DNA of 64,000 nt from Acetobacter garciniae (GCF_017377735.1 NZ_JAFVMH010000002.1:124001-188000); one strand, 5' to 3'; counted from the stretch's first letter, positions 8,470-18,486 are shown. The notes: a model not told the origin generated them from the sequence alone. Translations and numbers: made by a program.

Positions 8470-9233
8470 GCGCTGAGCACCCGCAGCGCTTCGGCGGGGG
8501 ACACCCGGCCATCGTACAGCGCGCGGCCGACGATCACGCCTTCAATACCCGGTGCGGTCCGCGCGGCTTCGTGCAGGGCGGCCAGATGGGCGATGGTGCC
8601 CACGCCGCCACTGGCGATAACGGGCACCTGAACCGCCCGGGCCAGGGCCACGGTCTGCTCGATATCCAGCCCTTCAAGCATGCCGTCGCGGCTGATCTCG
8701 GTAAAGATGATGGCAGCCACCCCCGCATCCTGCATGCGCAGGGCAAGTTCGGTCGCTTCCATGTCCGAAACCTCGGCCCAGCCTTCGGTGGCGACGCGGC
8801 CTGCGCGCGCATCGATCCCCGCCACGATACGACCGGGGAACGCCTTGCACGCCTCGCGCACCAGTTCAGGGTTCTTGACCGCGACGGAGCCCAGGATCAC
8901 GCGGGTAATGCCGGTGGACAGCCAGGTTTCTATGGCCTTCATGTCGCGCAGCCCGCCCCCCAGCTGCACGGGCAGGTTCGTGGCCTCGATAATCGCGCGA
9001 ACGGCGGGGGCGTTGACGGAAGACCCCGCGAACGCGCCGTTCAGGTCCACCACGTGCAGCCACCTGAACCCCGCCGCCTGCCACGCGCTGGCCTGCGCGC
9101 CGGGGTTGTCGGAATAGATCGTGGCGTCGTCCATCTCGCCCCGGCGCAGGCGCACGCACGCACCGTCCTTGAGGTCGATCGCGGGATAGAGGGTCAAGGG
9201 GCGGGCCGGGGGGGTGGCTGAAGGCATGGTCAT
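8463..9233 (-). CDS. hisA: phosphoribosylformimino-5-aminoimidazole carboxamide ribotide isomerase HisA
   Basis: HisA opens the ribose of ProFAR to PRFAR in histidine synthesis. The 256-residue barrel shows [15 protein letters not shown] with the catalytic Asp at residue 20, the phosphate site VQLGGGLRD, and [13 protein letters not shown] near the C-terminus. Two in-frame ATG codons (9233 and 9227) are possible; neither has a strong Shine-Dalgarno match. The gene overlaps hisF and follows the GNAT gene by 40 bases. Confidence 0.96.
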   Translation of the reverse strand: MTMPSATPPARPLTLYPAIDLKDGACVRLRRGEMDDATIYSDNPGAQASAWQAAGFRWLHVVDLNGAFAGSSVNAPAVRAIIEATNLPVQLGGGLRDMKAIETWLSTGITRVILGSVAVKNPELVREACKAFPGRIVAGIDARAGRVATEGWAEVSDMEATELALRMQDAGVAAIIFTEISRDGMLEGLDIEQTVALARAVQVPVIASGGVGTIAHLAALHEAARTAPGIEGVIVGRALYDGRVSPAEALRVLSAC

Positions 9234-9273
9234 GATATGGAACGGGGCTTTATTTCGATGGGTGTGTGGCGTG

Positions 9274-9831
9274 TCAGGGGCCGGGCTGGTCGATGCGGAA
9301 CGGCGGCGTGCTGTCCAGCAGCTTGGTGTAGAACAGGCCGCGCAGGGTTTCCTCCCCCACGCGGGCGTAAAAGGGATGGCACCCCCATTGTATGAATCCT
9401 GCGCGTTCGAACAAGGCCGCGATATCGACCCGGGTTTCGGGCACATCCACGTTCAGCACGCGAAAGCCCATGTTGCGCGCGGCACTTTCCACTTCCTGCA
9501 ACAAGAAGGCGCCAAGCCCCTTGTGGCGGGCATACGGGGCCACGAACAGATGGGCCAGTGTCACGCACATGGCCTGAAGTTCGTTATTGCGCGGCGTGCG
9601 CACAAGCTGCGCCCCCCCCACGATGACACCGTCGAGCCTGACGGCGAACAGCATGCGTTCGGGCACCAGCAGAAGGCCGCGAAAATAGCGTTCGAGCACC
9701 TGCCGCCCCTGGGGTTGCAGCCAGCCGAATCCGCCATCGTCCAGAATGGCGGCATCCACTGCCTCGCACAGGGCCTGCAGGTCGTCTTCATCGAGGGAGA
9801 GAATGCGCTGGACGCGCGAGTTCTTGTGCAT
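9274..9831 (-). CDS. GNAT-family N-acetyltransferase inserted in the his operon
   Basis: The 185-residue product has the GNAT core: a beta strand reading [20 protein letters not shown] that supplies the acetyl-CoA pyrophosphate loop, then [21 protein letters not shown] and [12 protein letters not shown]. The substrate is unknown. ATG 9831 overlaps the hisH stop as ATGA, which argues for co-translation with hisH; a further in-frame ATG at 9855 lies inside hisH. hisA follows after 40 bases. Its position between hisH and hisA suggests regulation with histidine synthesis, but nothing in the sequence ties it to that pathway chemically. Confidence 0.85.
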   Translation of the reverse strand: MHKNSRVQRILSLDEDDLQALCEAVDAAILDDGGFGWLQPQGRQVLERYFRGLLLVPERMLFAVRLDGVIVGGAQLVRTPRNNELQAMCVTLAHLFVAPYARHKGLGAFLLQEVESAARNMGFRVLNVDVPETRVDIAALFERAGFIQWGCHPFYARVGEETLRGLFYTKLLDSTPPFRIDQPGP

Positions 9832-10490
9832 CAGGGCGACACCCGTGGCTCCCACCGCAGAAAATTGGCCAGGATCTTCAGGCCCACTGTCTGGCTTTTT
9901 TCAACATGGAACTGCGTGCCCGCCACATTGTCCTTGCAGACAATGGCCGGAACGCTGCCGCCGTAATCCGTGGTCGCGACCAGGGTGTCCGCCGGTGTGT
10001 CGCGCAGGGCGTAGGAATGCACGAAATACCCGTGCGGGGCATCGCCCAGCCCTTGCAGCAACGGGTGTTCGGGCTGGTGCAGGTCCAGTTCGTTCCAGCC
10101 CATCTGCGGCAGGCGCAGGCCGGGTACGTCCATGGGGGCGATCTCCCCCCCGATCCAGCCGAAGCCGGGGGTGACACCATGTTCAAGCCCGCGTTCGGCC
10201 ATAAGCTGCATGCCCACGCAAATGCCCAGAAACGGCGTGCCTGCCGCGACCGAGTCCATGATGGCGTCCTTCAGCCCCGGCGTGGCCTCCAGCCCCTGCG
10301 CGCAATCGGCAAAGGCCCCCTGCCCGGGCAGGACGATCCGGTCGGCCGCGCGCACTTCGGATGCGACATTGGTAATGACGACGCTGGCCGCGATACCGGC
10401 AAGCTCCGCCGCCCGCGCGCAGGCCCGCGCGCAGGAGGCCAGGTTACCCCCTTCGTAATCGATAACGGCGATGGTGAGAGGCTGGGTCAT
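9831..10490 (-). CDS. hisH: imidazole glycerol phosphate synthase glutaminase subunit HisH
   Basis: HisH is a class I glutamine amidotransferase that hydrolyses glutamine and channels ammonia to HisF. The 219-residue product has the nucleophile elbow GICVGMQ with Cys91, the oxyanion region VLPGQGAF, and the C-terminal catalytic His in FHVEKSQ. Length and motifs are normal. It overlaps the GNAT gene by four bases and lies 132 bases behind hisB. Confidence 0.96.
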   Translation of the reverse strand: MTQPLTIAVIDYEGGNLASCARACARAAELAGIAASVVITNVASEVRAADRIVLPGQGAFADCAQGLEATPGLKDAIMDSVAAGTPFLGICVGMQLMAERGLEHGVTPGFGWIGGEIAPMDVPGLRLPQMGWNELDLHQPEHPLLQGLGDAPHGYFVHSYALRDTPADTLVATTDYGGSVPAIVCKDNVAGTQFHVEKSQTVGLKILANFLRWEPRVSP

Positions 10491-10622
10491 GAAAACCCTC
10501 TTGCTGGTCTGATCGAGGACGCGCGCGGCGCGACGTCATGGAAATGCGAATGATCCTGTCCGCGGCAGACAAGCCCGGGCCGGTTGTCTTTGCGGTTGCC
10601 GGCCCCGGCCATGGCAGACAGC

Positions 10623-11219
10623 TTACAGGACTCCCTTGGTGGAGGGAATGGCGCTGCCCGCGCGCGGGTCGGGTTCGGCAGCCATGCGCAGGGCACGGGC
10701 CAGCGCCTTGAACGCGGCTTCGGCAATATGGTGGCAGTTCTGCCCGGCTTTCTGGTTCAGGTGCAGGGTCAGCATACCGGCCATGGCGAAGGCGCGAAAG
10801 AACTCCTCCACCAGTTCGGTATCCAGTTCCCCGATGCGGTCACGGTCGAAGCGGGCGTTGAATGCCAGGAACGGGCGGCCTGACAGGTCTACCACCGCTT
10901 CGCACAGGGCTTCATCCAGCGGGATCAGGGCCTGGCCGAACCGGCGCACGCCGCGCTTGTCGCCCAATGCCTGCTTGAACGCCTGGCCCAGCGCAATGCC
11001 GGTATCTTCCACCGTGTGGTGGCCGTCGATATGCAGGTCACCCCGCACGGCCACGTCCAGATCGAACAGGCCGTGCTTGGCCAGGGCCGTCAGCATGTGG
11101 TCGAAAAAGCCGATACCGGTTTCAACCTTTGCCGTACCCGTGCCGTCCAGGGTCAGGGCGATGGCGATATCGGTTTCGCTGGTGGCGCGATGAATGGTGG
11201 CTTGGCGTGGTGCTGTCAT
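10623..11219 (-). CDS. hisB: imidazoleglycerol-phosphate dehydratase HisB
   Basis: HisB removes water from imidazole glycerol phosphate to give imidazole acetol phosphate. This is the monofunctional type of 198 residues. It carries the manganese-binding motifs GIGFFDHML, DGHHTVEDTGIALG and the second His-rich segment NCHHIAEAAFKALARAL. ATG 11219 gives the usual N-terminus (RQATIHRATSETDI); the frame is open 13 codons further upstream without family similarity. nadE ends 66 bases upstream on the same strand. Confidence 0.96.
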   Translation of the reverse strand: MTAPRQATIHRATSETDIAIALTLDGTGTAKVETGIGFFDHMLTALAKHGLFDLDVAVRGDLHIDGHHTVEDTGIALGQAFKQALGDKRGVRRFGQALIPLDEALCEAVVDLSGRPFLAFNARFDRDRIGELDTELVEEFFRAFAMAGMLTLHLNQKAGQNCHHIAEAAFKALARALRMAAEPDPRAGSAIPSTKGVL

Positions 11220-11285
11220 GGTGAGCCGCTTATAGCCCAACAGGCCGCGCAATGCCATCGCGACCGATGGGCGATGAACGGCCCA

Positions 11286-13352
11286 TCAATGGACGGGCAC
11301 GGCGCGTTCAAGCTCGGCCAGCCAGAGCCGGGCATTGCCGTCGGATGGGGCGCGCCAGTCCCCCCGGGGGGAAAGGCTGCCGCCGGCCATCACCTTGGGG
11401 CCGTTGGGCATGGCCGAACGCTTGAACTGGCTGGTGGCGAAAAAGCGGTGGAGAAACACCCCAAGCCAGTGGCGTATTTGCGCCAGGTCGTAGGCGTTGC
11501 GGTCTTCGGGCCTGAAACCGGGCGGCCAGGCACCTTGATCGGGGTCCGCCCAGGCCCGTTCGGCCAGAAACGCCACGCGGGCGGGGGAAAAGCCGTGGCG
11601 CAGGATATAATACAGTGCGAAGTCATGCAGCGCATAAGGGCCGATGATGCTTTCCGTCTTCTGCCCGCCATTGGCGCCGGTGGGCACCAATTCGGGCGAT
11701 ATTTCCGTAGCCAGCACAGTCTCCAGCACGGCGCTGACAGGGGGCGGAAAATGGCCCGACGCAATGCACCAGCGAATAAGATGCTGGATCAGTGTCTTGG
11801 GCAGGCCGGCATTGACATTGTAATGGGCCATCTGGTCGCCCACACCGTAAGTGCACCAGCCCAGGGCCAGTTCCGACAGGTCGCCCGTGCCGATCACGAT
11901 CCCGCCATGCTGGTTGGCCAGGCGGAACAGGAAATCCGTCCGCAGCCCGGCCTGCACGTTTTCGAACGTGATGTCATGCACGGCCTCCCCTTTGGCGAAG
12001 GGGTGCCCGATTTCGCGTAGCATCAGGGATGCCGCCGGGCGGATATCCAGTGTCTGAGCATGGATTCCAAGCCCTGCCATCAGCGCGTTGGCGCTGGCCA
12101 GGGTTTTGTCCGTGGTGCCAAAGCCCGGCATGGTATAGCCGCGTACCGCCTGGCGCGACCAGCCCAGTTCATCCGCCGCGCGCACGGCCACCAGCAGTGC
12201 GTGGGTGGAGTCGAGCCCGCCGGAAATGCCGATCACCATGCCCGTGGCCCCACTTGCCTTCAGCCGCTGCTTGAGGGCGGAAACCTGGATGGTGAAGGCT
12301 TCAAAACAGTCCTGTTCCAGCCGGGCGGGGTCGGCGGGCACAAAGGGAAAGCGCGAAACCCCGCGCCGCAGGCCGATATCGCCCATGGGGGGGGACAGCG
12401 TAAAGCCGATCCGGCGCCAGCCCTGCCCCGGCGGGGTGGTGGTCGGGGCGGTCGCATGCGCATTGGCGCTGAAACTGCCGGTCTGCATGCGTTCGTGGCG
12501 CAGCAGGGCCAGGTCTATATCGGCCACCACACTACGCCTGCCGGTGGGGAAACGATCGCTCTGGGCCAGCAGGACACCGTTTTCGAAAATGGCGGTCTGG
12601 CCGTCCCACGCCAGGTCGGTGGTGGATTCGCCCTCTCCCGCCGCTGCGTAAAGATAGGCGGCCATGCAGCGGGCCGACTGCGAAAGGCACAGCATGGTGC
12701 GGGTTTCGGCCTTGCCCACCGTGATATCGCTGGCCGAAAGATTGGCAATGACCGTGGCTCCCGCCAGGGCAGCAGCGGTTGACGGGGGGGCAGGCACCCA
12801 CATGTCTTCGCAAATTTCCACGCCCAGGCAGAATCCGGGCAGGTCGCGGGCTTCGAACAGAAGGTCCACCCCGAACGGCACGGCCTGGCCCCCAAGGCAG
12901 AGACTCTCCCCCCTGACGGAAGCACCCGGCGTGAAATGGCGCAGTTCGTAGAATTCGCGGTAATTGGGCAGATAGCTCTTGGGCACAATGCCCAGGATTG
13001 TGCCCCGATGCAGGATAACGGCGCAGTTATACAGGCTATGCCGGTGGCGCAGGGGCGCACCCACGACAAGTACGGGGGCCAGATCGGCAGTGGCCTCGGC
13101 CAGCCCGATCAGGGCTGTCTCCACCGCGTCAAGCAGGGCGGATTGCTGCAACAGATCACCGATCGCATACCCGCTCAGCCCCAGTTCGGGGAACACGCAC
13201 AGGGCAACGCCGTCCTGCGCGCAGGTGGTGGCGGCGTCGAGCACATGGGCCATGTTGGCCTGCGGGTCCGCCAGGGCCACGGGCAGCGTGCAGGCCGCGA
13301 CACGGGCAAAGCCCTGATGATAGACCGATCGGAAGAAGGACGAAGGCAACAT
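11286..13352 (-). CDS. nadE: glutamine-dependent NAD+ synthetase (two-domain)
   Basis: NadE makes NAD+ from nicotinic acid adenine dinucleotide, ATP and glutamine-derived ammonia. The 688-residue protein is the two-domain form. An N-terminal nitrilase-like glutaminase has the Glu of FPELGLSGY (residue 56), the Lys of [14 protein letters not shown] and the Cys of [13 protein letters not shown]-terminal synthetase has the PP-loop [12 protein letters not shown] near residue 380, and [20 protein letters not shown] follows. It appears to head the minus-strand run into hisB and is divergent from tRNA-Gly. Confidence 0.96.
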   Translation of the reverse strand: MLPSSFFRSVYHQGFARVAACTLPVALADPQANMAHVLDAATTCAQDGVALCVFPELGLSGYAIGDLLQQSALLDAVETALIGLAEATADLAPVLVVGAPLRHRHSLYNCAVILHRGTILGIVPKSYLPNYREFYELRHFTPGASVRGESLCLGGQAVPFGVDLLFEARDLPGFCLGVEICEDMWVPAPPSTAAALAGATVIANLSASDITVGKAETRTMLCLSQSARCMAAYLYAAAGEGESTTDLAWDGQTAIFENGVLLAQSDRFPTGRRSVVADIDLALLRHERMQTGSFSANAHATAPTTTPPGQGWRRIGFTLSPPMGDIGLRRGVSRFPFVPADPARLEQDCFEAFTIQVSALKQRLKASGATGMVIGISGGLDSTHALLVAVRAADELGWSRQAVRGYTMPGFGTTDKTLASANALMAGLGIHAQTLDIRPAASLMLREIGHPFAKGEAVHDITFENVQAGLRTDFLFRLANQHGGIVIGTGDLSELALGWCTYGVGDQMAHYNVNAGLPKTLIQHLIRWCIASGHFPPPVSAVLETVLATEISPELVPTGANGGQKTESIIGPYALHDFALYYILRHGFSPARVAFLAERAWADPDQGAWPPGFRPEDRNAYDLAQIRHWLGVFLHRFFATSQFKRSAMPNGPKVMAGGSLSPRGDWRAPSDGNARLWLAELERAVPVH

Positions 13353-13540
13353 GTGTTCCTTTCCTGCCGGGAACGGGTGCGACGCAGTTTGCCCTGATTA
13401 GCAGGGAGCAAAAAATTCCGCCAATAAACAAGAAAGAGCGGTGCCGCGGCCGGGATCTGCCGGAGGGTAAAAAAAAGACCGCACAGTCATTTTCCCTCTT
13501 GCGTGTTTCACCCTTCGCTCGTAGAAGGAGCCCATCTGAT

Positions 13541-13615
13541 GCGGGCGTAGCTCAGGGGTAGAGCACAACCTTGCCAAGGTTGGGGTCGTGGGTTCGAATC
13601 CCATCGCCCGCTCCA
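13541..13615 (+). tRNA. tRNA-Gly (anticodon GCC)
   Basis: The 75-base cloverleaf has acceptor arms GCGGGCG and CGCCCGC, D-arm GCTCAGGGGTAGAGC, anticodon stem CAACC/GGTTG with loop TTGCCAA (anticodon GCC, reading GGC and GGT), T-arm GGGTTCGAATCCC, and an encoded CCA at 13613-13615. It marks the left edge of the accessory region. Confidence 0.97.
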
Positions 13616-13970
13616 GATTTTTCCCAGGAAAATGAGACGATTACGAAAAAAGCCACCGCAAGGTGGCTTTCGTCGTTTCAGGCTGTGGCTACCACCGGGC
13701 TATCACCGATTCAGGGCGCGCGATATCGGGCTGTGCGCCCAGGCTCCCGGCCAACGGCGATTCCTGGCGGTGCCTTGGGGAAGTGTTCTGGTCTCTTTCG
13801 ACCACCGGCGTAAATGAGCACCGTCGGACAGCGCATGCCAAACACCCCTTTCCATCTCAAGGGGTGAGTGCTGCTTTCCGCCCTGGCCGACCAGGCTACT
13901 CATGCTCACGGGCCGGGGTCGGGCGTTTTTGTGCAGCCCTGACATAGCCCGCGGTTAACGGCTGCTGAGC
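13616..13970. other. gene-free stretch after tRNA-Gly
   Basis: No coding sequence is supported. A terminator-like hairpin lies at 13649-13670. A second stem, CACCCCTT at 13843-13850 with AAGGGGTG at 13859-13866, has no T-tract. I looked for an attachment-site copy of the tRNA-Gly 3' end or an integrase here and saw neither. Confidence 0.5.
13649..13670 (+). terminator. Rho-independent-type hairpin after tRNA-Gly
   Basis: AAAGCCACC and GGTGGCTTT form a perfect 9-bp stem with a GCAA loop, 34 bases after the tRNA-Gly CCA end. Only a short T run follows. Confidence 0.7.
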
Positions 13971-15284
13971 CTAGTTCAGTTTGAGGCGCAGAATGTCCTG
14001 CCCGGATTCAAACCGGGTTCCGTACGGTTCGGAAAGAGCAAGGATCTTTTGCTGTATTCTGTGACTGTCCGCGCCGCTCGCCAGGTAAGGTGCGCCGCGT
14101 TGATGTGCGGAAAGCCCCAGGCCCAGAGTTACCGGGTAAATATCGACGGCTTTCAGCACGCCATCTTCGAAATGGCAGATGGGCATCATGCTGTCCCAGA
14201 AGCGTTGGTCGGACGGAAAGCCCTTGGTATCATTTTCGCTTCGGCCTTTATAAAGGCGGTGTGGCGTCATGTCGGGGGTGTAGCGGAACGCCCTGTAGGA
14301 ATCCATGGGCAGGCGGGAAACCAGTTCGTTCTGCCCGATAAAATTCCCCAATCCATGAAAAATGGGCCTGCCTTTGTACAGCTCCGTTCCGCGCAGCAGA
14401 TGGGGGCCGTGACAGACAACAAGCGTTGCACCCGCCTCGATGGCTGCATGGGCAAAGTCGCGCAAAAACGCGGCCGGTACCTCGATATCGGGAATACCCG
14501 CGGCATTGTAGTCGCTCTCATGCGCATGGATGCTGACCACAACGACATCGGAAACCAGCCTGGCTTCTTCTACCCATTTGACAATGTCCGCAACATCCTG
14601 CGGGTTCGGGCGTGTCTGAATCCGTGTCTGGCTGGCCGCCTTGAACTGTAACCCGTCAAATGCCAGCGTGTCTTGCGCAGGAGGGAAGGAAAATCCCTGG
14701 CGGATTTTTTCATCCAGAATGGCTTGCAGTCCCAGCCGTTCGTAGATGCCGCGCAACTGCTCCAGTTCGGTCTGTGTCACCTGATAGGATTTCTGGTAGC
14801 GCAAGGGGTTGATACCGGGCCTGCCTGCCATGAGACCGGTCTGTTCTGACGCTTCCTGCCCCCGTGCAAAAGTGGACGTGCACGAAACAAGGCTGACTGT
14901 ACCTGCAGCGGTCGTGGCGTAGGCAGGTTGGCGGGCTTCTTCCAGGTTGGTGCCGATACCCGCGTACACCATTTCCCGCTCATTCAGGGCCGCGATCATT
15001 TTGCGCAGACCGGAAATACTATAGTCCAGGCTATGGTTGGTTGCCGCGGCATAAAGGTTGAAGCCTGCGTCATTCAGTTCGTCCAGCACCCAGCACGGGG
15101 CGCCGAAATGCGTGCCGCCATGGTCCAGCGCCGGATCGCCCTCAAAGTCATTTGAAACGAACTCAAGGTTTGTAAAGCTGACATCGCATTCGCGAATCAG
15201 GTTGAAGAGCGGGGCGATATGGGGATTCTGCTGGCTGTTCAGCCGCCGGAACAGGATTGAATCACCCGTCAGGGACAAGCGCAT
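13971..15284 (-). CDS. CapA-family (PGA_cap) metallophosphatase-fold protein
   Basis: The 437-residue protein has the metal-site pattern of the CapA/PgsA family: GDSILF at the N-terminus, NLEFV near residue 40, ATNHSLDYS, VVVSIHAHESD, and VVCHGPHLLRGTELYKGRPIFHGLGNF. The family is named for poly-gamma-glutamate capsule genes, but many members have unrelated, unknown roles. No signal peptide or membrane anchor is visible, unlike PgsA, so this is probably cytoplasmic. It lies four bases behind an M20 amidohydrolase gene on the same strand, next to the 5-oxoprolinase genes, so a role in breaking down an amide or glutamyl compound is plausible but unproven. Confidence 0.75.
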   Translation of the reverse strand: MRLSLTGDSILFRRLNSQQNPHIAPLFNLIRECDVSFTNLEFVSNDFEGDPALDHGGTHFGAPCWVLDELNDAGFNLYAAATNHSLDYSISGLRKMIAALNEREMVYAGIGTNLEEARQPAYATTAAGTVSLVSCTSTFARGQEASEQTGLMAGRPGINPLRYQKSYQVTQTELEQLRGIYERLGLQAILDEKIRQGFSFPPAQDTLAFDGLQFKAASQTRIQTRPNPQDVADIVKWVEEARLVSDVVVVSIHAHESDYNAAGIPDIEVPAAFLRDFAHAAIEAGATLVVCHGPHLLRGTELYKGRPIFHGLGNFIGQNELVSRLPMDSYRAFRYTPDMTPHRLYKGRSENDTKGFPSDQRFWDSMMPICHFEDGVLKAVDIYPVTLGLGLSAHQRGAPYLASGADSHRIQQKILALSEPYGTRFESGQDILRLKLN

Positions 15285-15287
15285 GGG

Positions 15288-16592
15288 TTAAACCTTTTCT
15301 GCACGAAGTTTCAAAAGGCCATCCAGAACGGTTGTGGCCGCCGCAAAGTCTGCTATTTCCAGATGTTCGTAGGGATTATGGCTGCCGTTTTCATTGCGCA
15401 CGAAAAGCATTTCCGTAGGCACACCCTGGTTGGCAAAGGTGGCCGCGTCGTGACCTGCGCCACTTGCCATTTTCAGGGCTGGAATATCCAGTTCCCGGCT
15501 GATTTCCAGGGCGGCCTGTTGCAGGCTTTCATCCATCAGTGCCGGGGTGCTGCCCGTTTTCTCGCCCAGGTGCACTTTGACGCGGTGTCTTTGTTCAACG
15601 GTGCGGGCAACCTGCTGGATGTGCCGGTCAACATGATCCAGCAACGCGGTATCCTGCGCCCTGACATCCAGTGTGAACGAGACCTTGCCGGCAACGGCGC
15701 TGAAATTGGCCTGCCGGGCATCCGTTTGGCATACACCAAAGGTCAGGGTCAGGGTATGGCCTTCAGATTCCAGTGTCTGCCAGTAGGCGTGCAGGGTGCT
15801 GACAAGGTCGGCCATTGCCACAACAGCATCAGACCTGAACTTGCGCGGTGTGGCGCCGGAATGGGCATATTCCCCTTCAATCCAGGCCTTGCGGTAACGG
15901 ATGCTGCCGCAAATGCCTGAAACAACGGCAAGAACGGCATTTTCTCCAAGAAGCACGGGGCCCTGTTCGATATGCAATTCGACAAAGCAGTCTATCTGCT
16001 CGGGCTTGAGAATGGCTGTATGCGGCCATTGGGGCGTGCCCCCGCATTCCGCAATATGTTCGAAAAGGGTGCGCCCGGTGTCAGAGCGTCTGGTGTTCAG
16101 ATCCTTTTCGGTCAGCAGGTCGAAAGCCGTTCTGCTGCCGACATAGGAAAGCGGGAACCACACGCTTTCTTCAGCGCGGGTTGCGATAACCGTCGTATCC
16201 CGTTCCGGTAAAAAGCCGTCCCTGACCCACCGGCACAGGATTGAAAGACCCGCTATAACACCTGCCGCGCCATCGTAATTCCCGCCAGACGGTACGGTAT
16301 CCATATGGGAGCCGGTCAGGACCACGGGTTTGGCACGGTCTTTGCCCGGCAGGGTAAGAAACAGGTTTGCGGCCCAGTCGCGGCGTATTTCAAGCCCGTA
16401 GTTCCGGGCCACATCGCATAACAACGTATGGGCCGCGTTTTCCTGTGGACTGTAGGAGGGGCGCGTCATGCCCAGCCCGTCGAAGCTGAGCGTGTGCAAC
16501 GTCGCGAAAAGCTTTTCTCCAAAAGCGTGATGGAAGGCGGTGGCGTTCATTGTGCGCAATGACTCCCTGATGGGTCTATAAGGTCCGGTCAT
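15288..16592 (-). CDS. M20-family amidohydrolase, N-carbamoyl-amino-acid hydrolase / allantoate amidohydrolase type
   Basis: HyuC/AllC-type enzymes are binuclear metal amidohydrolases that cut N-carbamoyl or ureido groups. The protein, about 434 residues, shows GSHMDTVPSGGNYDGAAGV with the first His and bridging Asp, ATRAEESVWFPLSYVGSR with the catalytic Glu pair, ELHIEQGPVL, the dimer-domain His in EYAHSGATP, and NGSHNPYEHLE at the C-terminus. All core ligands are present. ATG 16592 overlaps the LysR stop (ATGA); ATG 16550, with AGGGAG upstream, is an equally reasonable start. Substrate is unknown; context suggests an amide or hydantoin-derived compound. Confidence 0.8.
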   Translation of the reverse strand: MTGPYRPIRESLRTMNATAFHHAFGEKLFATLHTLSFDGLGMTRPSYSPQENAAHTLLCDVARNYGLEIRRDWAANLFLTLPGKDRAKPVVLTGSHMDTVPSGGNYDGAAGVIAGLSILCRWVRDGFLPERDTTVIATRAEESVWFPLSYVGSRTAFDLLTEKDLNTRRSDTGRTLFEHIAECGGTPQWPHTAILKPEQIDCFVELHIEQGPVLLGENAVLAVVSGICGSIRYRKAWIEGEYAHSGATPRKFRSDAVVAMADLVSTLHAYWQTLESEGHTLTLTFGVCQTDARQANFSAVAGKVSFTLDVRAQDTALLDHVDRHIQQVARTVEQRHRVKVHLGEKTGSTPALMDESLQQAALEISRELDIPALKMASGAGHDAATFANQGVPTEMLFVRNENGSHNPYEHLEIADFAAATTVLDGLLKLRAEKV

Positions 16593-17449
16593 GCGGGCGG
16601 TGACACCAGAAATGCCATGAAGCGATCTACGGAAGCCCGTTGCCTGTTCTTGAAAACCATTGCCCCTATTTCGCGTTTTTTTGAAAACTCCGGAATATCC
16701 ATGCACCGTATGGTGCTGTATCGGTTGATTTCCTGGCAGGACGGGATAATGGCAACGCCGATATTTCTGGAAACCATATCCAGGATAAGGTCGATTTCTT
16801 CCGTTTCGGCAATATCGCGCAGGCTGATCTTATGCAGCGCCAAAAAACTGCTTATGGTGCTGCCACCAAAGGACCGGCTGTCATAGCGGATAAAGGCATG
16901 CTGGCCTAAAATCTGTTTCCAGTCCGTGCCGTCAATACTGTCGTGCATGACCAGAACGTAAGATTGCGTGACCAGCGGTATCCATTCCATGTTCGGGATA
17001 AGGCTGAAAGGCGGTTTGACCATAATGGCCATATCCAGTTCCCTTGCCTCCAGCTTTTGCAAAAGAACGAGAGAGACATCGATACTGATGGAAAACAGGA
17101 TATCCGGATATGTTTTCAGGAAAACCGCCATTGCTGGCGCCAGCAGGGATGTATAGGCGGTTGAAATGGTGCCCACCTTGATGGTGCCGCTTATGGCGTT
17201 GTCTCTGGGAATATCGCGCATGCGTTCAAAAAGTGCCACGATTTCCAACGCGCGTTCAACGGCGACAAGTCCCGCTTTGCTCAGGGAGACAGCGCGCCCG
17301 GTTCTTTCGAACAGGGGATAGCCGAATTCCATTTCCAGACGCTTGATCTGGGCGCTGACTGCGGACTGGGTCAAGCCGACTTTTTCTGCGGTTGCCGCAA
17401 AGCTTTCCAGTTGAGCGGCAACGAGAAATGTGCGGAGTTCAGTGATCAT
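16589..17449 (-). CDS. LysR-family transcriptional regulator
   Basis: The 286-residue protein has the N-terminal winged helix-turn-helix (TFLVAAQLESFAATAEKVGL then TQSAVSAQIKRLE) and a periplasmic-binding-protein-like effector domain starting near GTIKVGTISTAYTS. ATG 17449 begins right before the HTH; upstream in-frame sequence is AT-rich and not conserved. It is divergent from the pxp genes, separated by about 400 bases, and overlaps the start of the M20 amidohydrolase gene, so it probably controls one or both units. Confidence 0.9.
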   Translation of the reverse strand: MITELRTFLVAAQLESFAATAEKVGLTQSAVSAQIKRLEMEFGYPLFERTGRAVSLSKAGLVAVERALEIVALFERMRDIPRDNAISGTIKVGTISTAYTSLLAPAMAVFLKTYPDILFSISIDVSLVLLQKLEARELDMAIMVKPPFSLIPNMEWIPLVTQSYVLVMHDSIDGTDWKQILGQHAFIRYDSRSFGGSTISSFLALHKISLRDIAETEEIDLILDMVSRNIGVAIIPSCQEINRYSTIRCMDIPEFSKKREIGAMVFKNRQRASVDRFMAFLVSPPA

Positions 17450-17847
17450 GGTGCAACATTTTTTTTGGCGCTCAGAGAAAAAAATTAACGATATTTTTGT
17501 TGCTCGGCTTTGTTCTATAATCGAAACCTCCAGAAGGCAATAGTTTAAAGGGAATAGGTTTATTACAAAAAACCTTTTTTTATAGAAGGAGAGATTAGAA
17601 AAACTATACACCGGATTTCTTCCCGGGGTATTGCCGGCACGTGCCCGTAAAAAGCCCTGTTGCCCCCTGGCGTGAGCCGATGCGGCAAGGGGCGATGGTG
17701 TGGAAACCGGGCCTCTGTCAGGGCCGGATAGGGTTGCGAATTTTCGATGCGTCTTCTGTATAGTGCCCGTTCTTGGGCCGGTTGGGAGTGGCTGTTGTGG
17801 TGATGATACGCAAGACCGCGCATTCAGGGCGGTGAAAGGCTGAAATC
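17450..17847. other. divergent regulatory region between lysR and pxpB
   Basis: No gene is supported. The left part is AT-rich with a possible promoter towards pxpB at 17494-17521; AGAAGGAGAG at about 17583 resembles a ribosome binding site with no good frame after it. It is the natural place for the LysR operator. Confidence 0.5.
17494..17521 (+). promoter_or_regulatory. possible sigma-70-type promoter for the pxp genes
   Basis: TTTTTG at 17494-17499 and TATAAT at 17516-17521 are separated by 16 bases. The -10 is perfect and the -35 is weak, as expected of an activator-dependent promoter. It lies about 330 bases upstream of pxpB. Confidence 0.35.
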
Positions 17848-18486
17848 ATGCGTATTCACTGTGCCGGTGCCAATGCTTTCCTTCTGGATATGTCCGAAGG
17901 GACATTCCAGGACACGATACAGGTCCGGATCTGGGGAATGGCGCATGTTCTGCAAGCTGCGCAGGGCATAACAATGCTCACACCCGGGGCCAATAACCTG
18001 CTTGTCGTATTTGACCCGCAGATAACAGAAATACAGAGCATTCATAGGCTGCTGAAACAGGCATGGGACCAGGCGGCTTCCATTTCCATTACCCCAAGGG
18101 AGTTGGTCGTGTCCGTGGTCTATGGGGGTGATGGGGGGGAAGATCTTGCCCATGTTGCGCAACAAACCCGCCTTTCCGAAACGGAAGTGGTGCGCCTGCA
18201 TACGTCATGCGCCTATCGCGTGGCCATGATCGGGTATTCCCCCGGTTTTGGGTACCTTACTGGTCTGCCGCCGCAACTGCATGTTCCCCGCAGGGATAGG
18301 CCGCGGCTCAGCGTTGAGCGGAAATCCGTCTGCCTTGGCGGGGAATTTACCTGTGTCATGCCGCAGACGACACCATCGGGCTGGCATATTCTGGGCAAAG
18401 CCCAGTGTCCCCCCCTGTTCGACCCGACAGCGCAGAAGCCGTGCTTTCTGCAAGCGGGTGATATCGTACGTTTCGTGAGAGCGTGA
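17848..18486 (+). CDS. pxpB: 5-oxoprolinase subunit PxpB (KipI-like)
   Basis: PxpB, PxpC and PxpA together form an ATP-dependent 5-oxoprolinase that converts 5-oxo-L-proline to L-glutamate. The 212-residue protein is of the KipI/AHS1 family. It shows PGANNLLVVFDP in the N-terminal half, GYSPGFGYLTGLP as the family signature near residue 131, and RPRLSVERKSVCLGGEFTCVMPQTTPSGWHILG in the C-terminal half. ATG 17848 gives a full-length protein. It overlaps pxpC by four bases (ATGA-type), so the two are coupled. Confidence 0.92.
   Translation: MRIHCAGANAFLLDMSEGTFQDTIQVRIWGMAHVLQAAQGITMLTPGANNLLVVFDPQITEIQSIHRLLKQAWDQAASISITPRELVVSVVYGGDGGEDLAHVAQQTRLSETEVVRLHTSCAYRVAMIGYSPGFGYLTGLPPQLHVPRRDRPRLSVERKSVCLGGEFTCVMPQTTPSGWHILGKAQCPPLFDPTAQKPCFLQAGDIVRFVRA

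Noticed and set aside
13541..13615. tRNA-Gly as an integration site for the accessory region
   Set aside because: No integrase gene and no second copy of the tRNA 3' end was found downstream, so adjacency alone is not enough.
13843..13866. CACCCCTT/AAGGGGTG hairpin as a terminator
   Set aside because: No T-tract on either strand and no gene end close enough.
13971..15284. CapA-type gene as evidence of a poly-gamma-glutamate capsule
   Set aside because: No pgsB/capB ligase or capC gene is present, and the protein lacks a membrane anchor.
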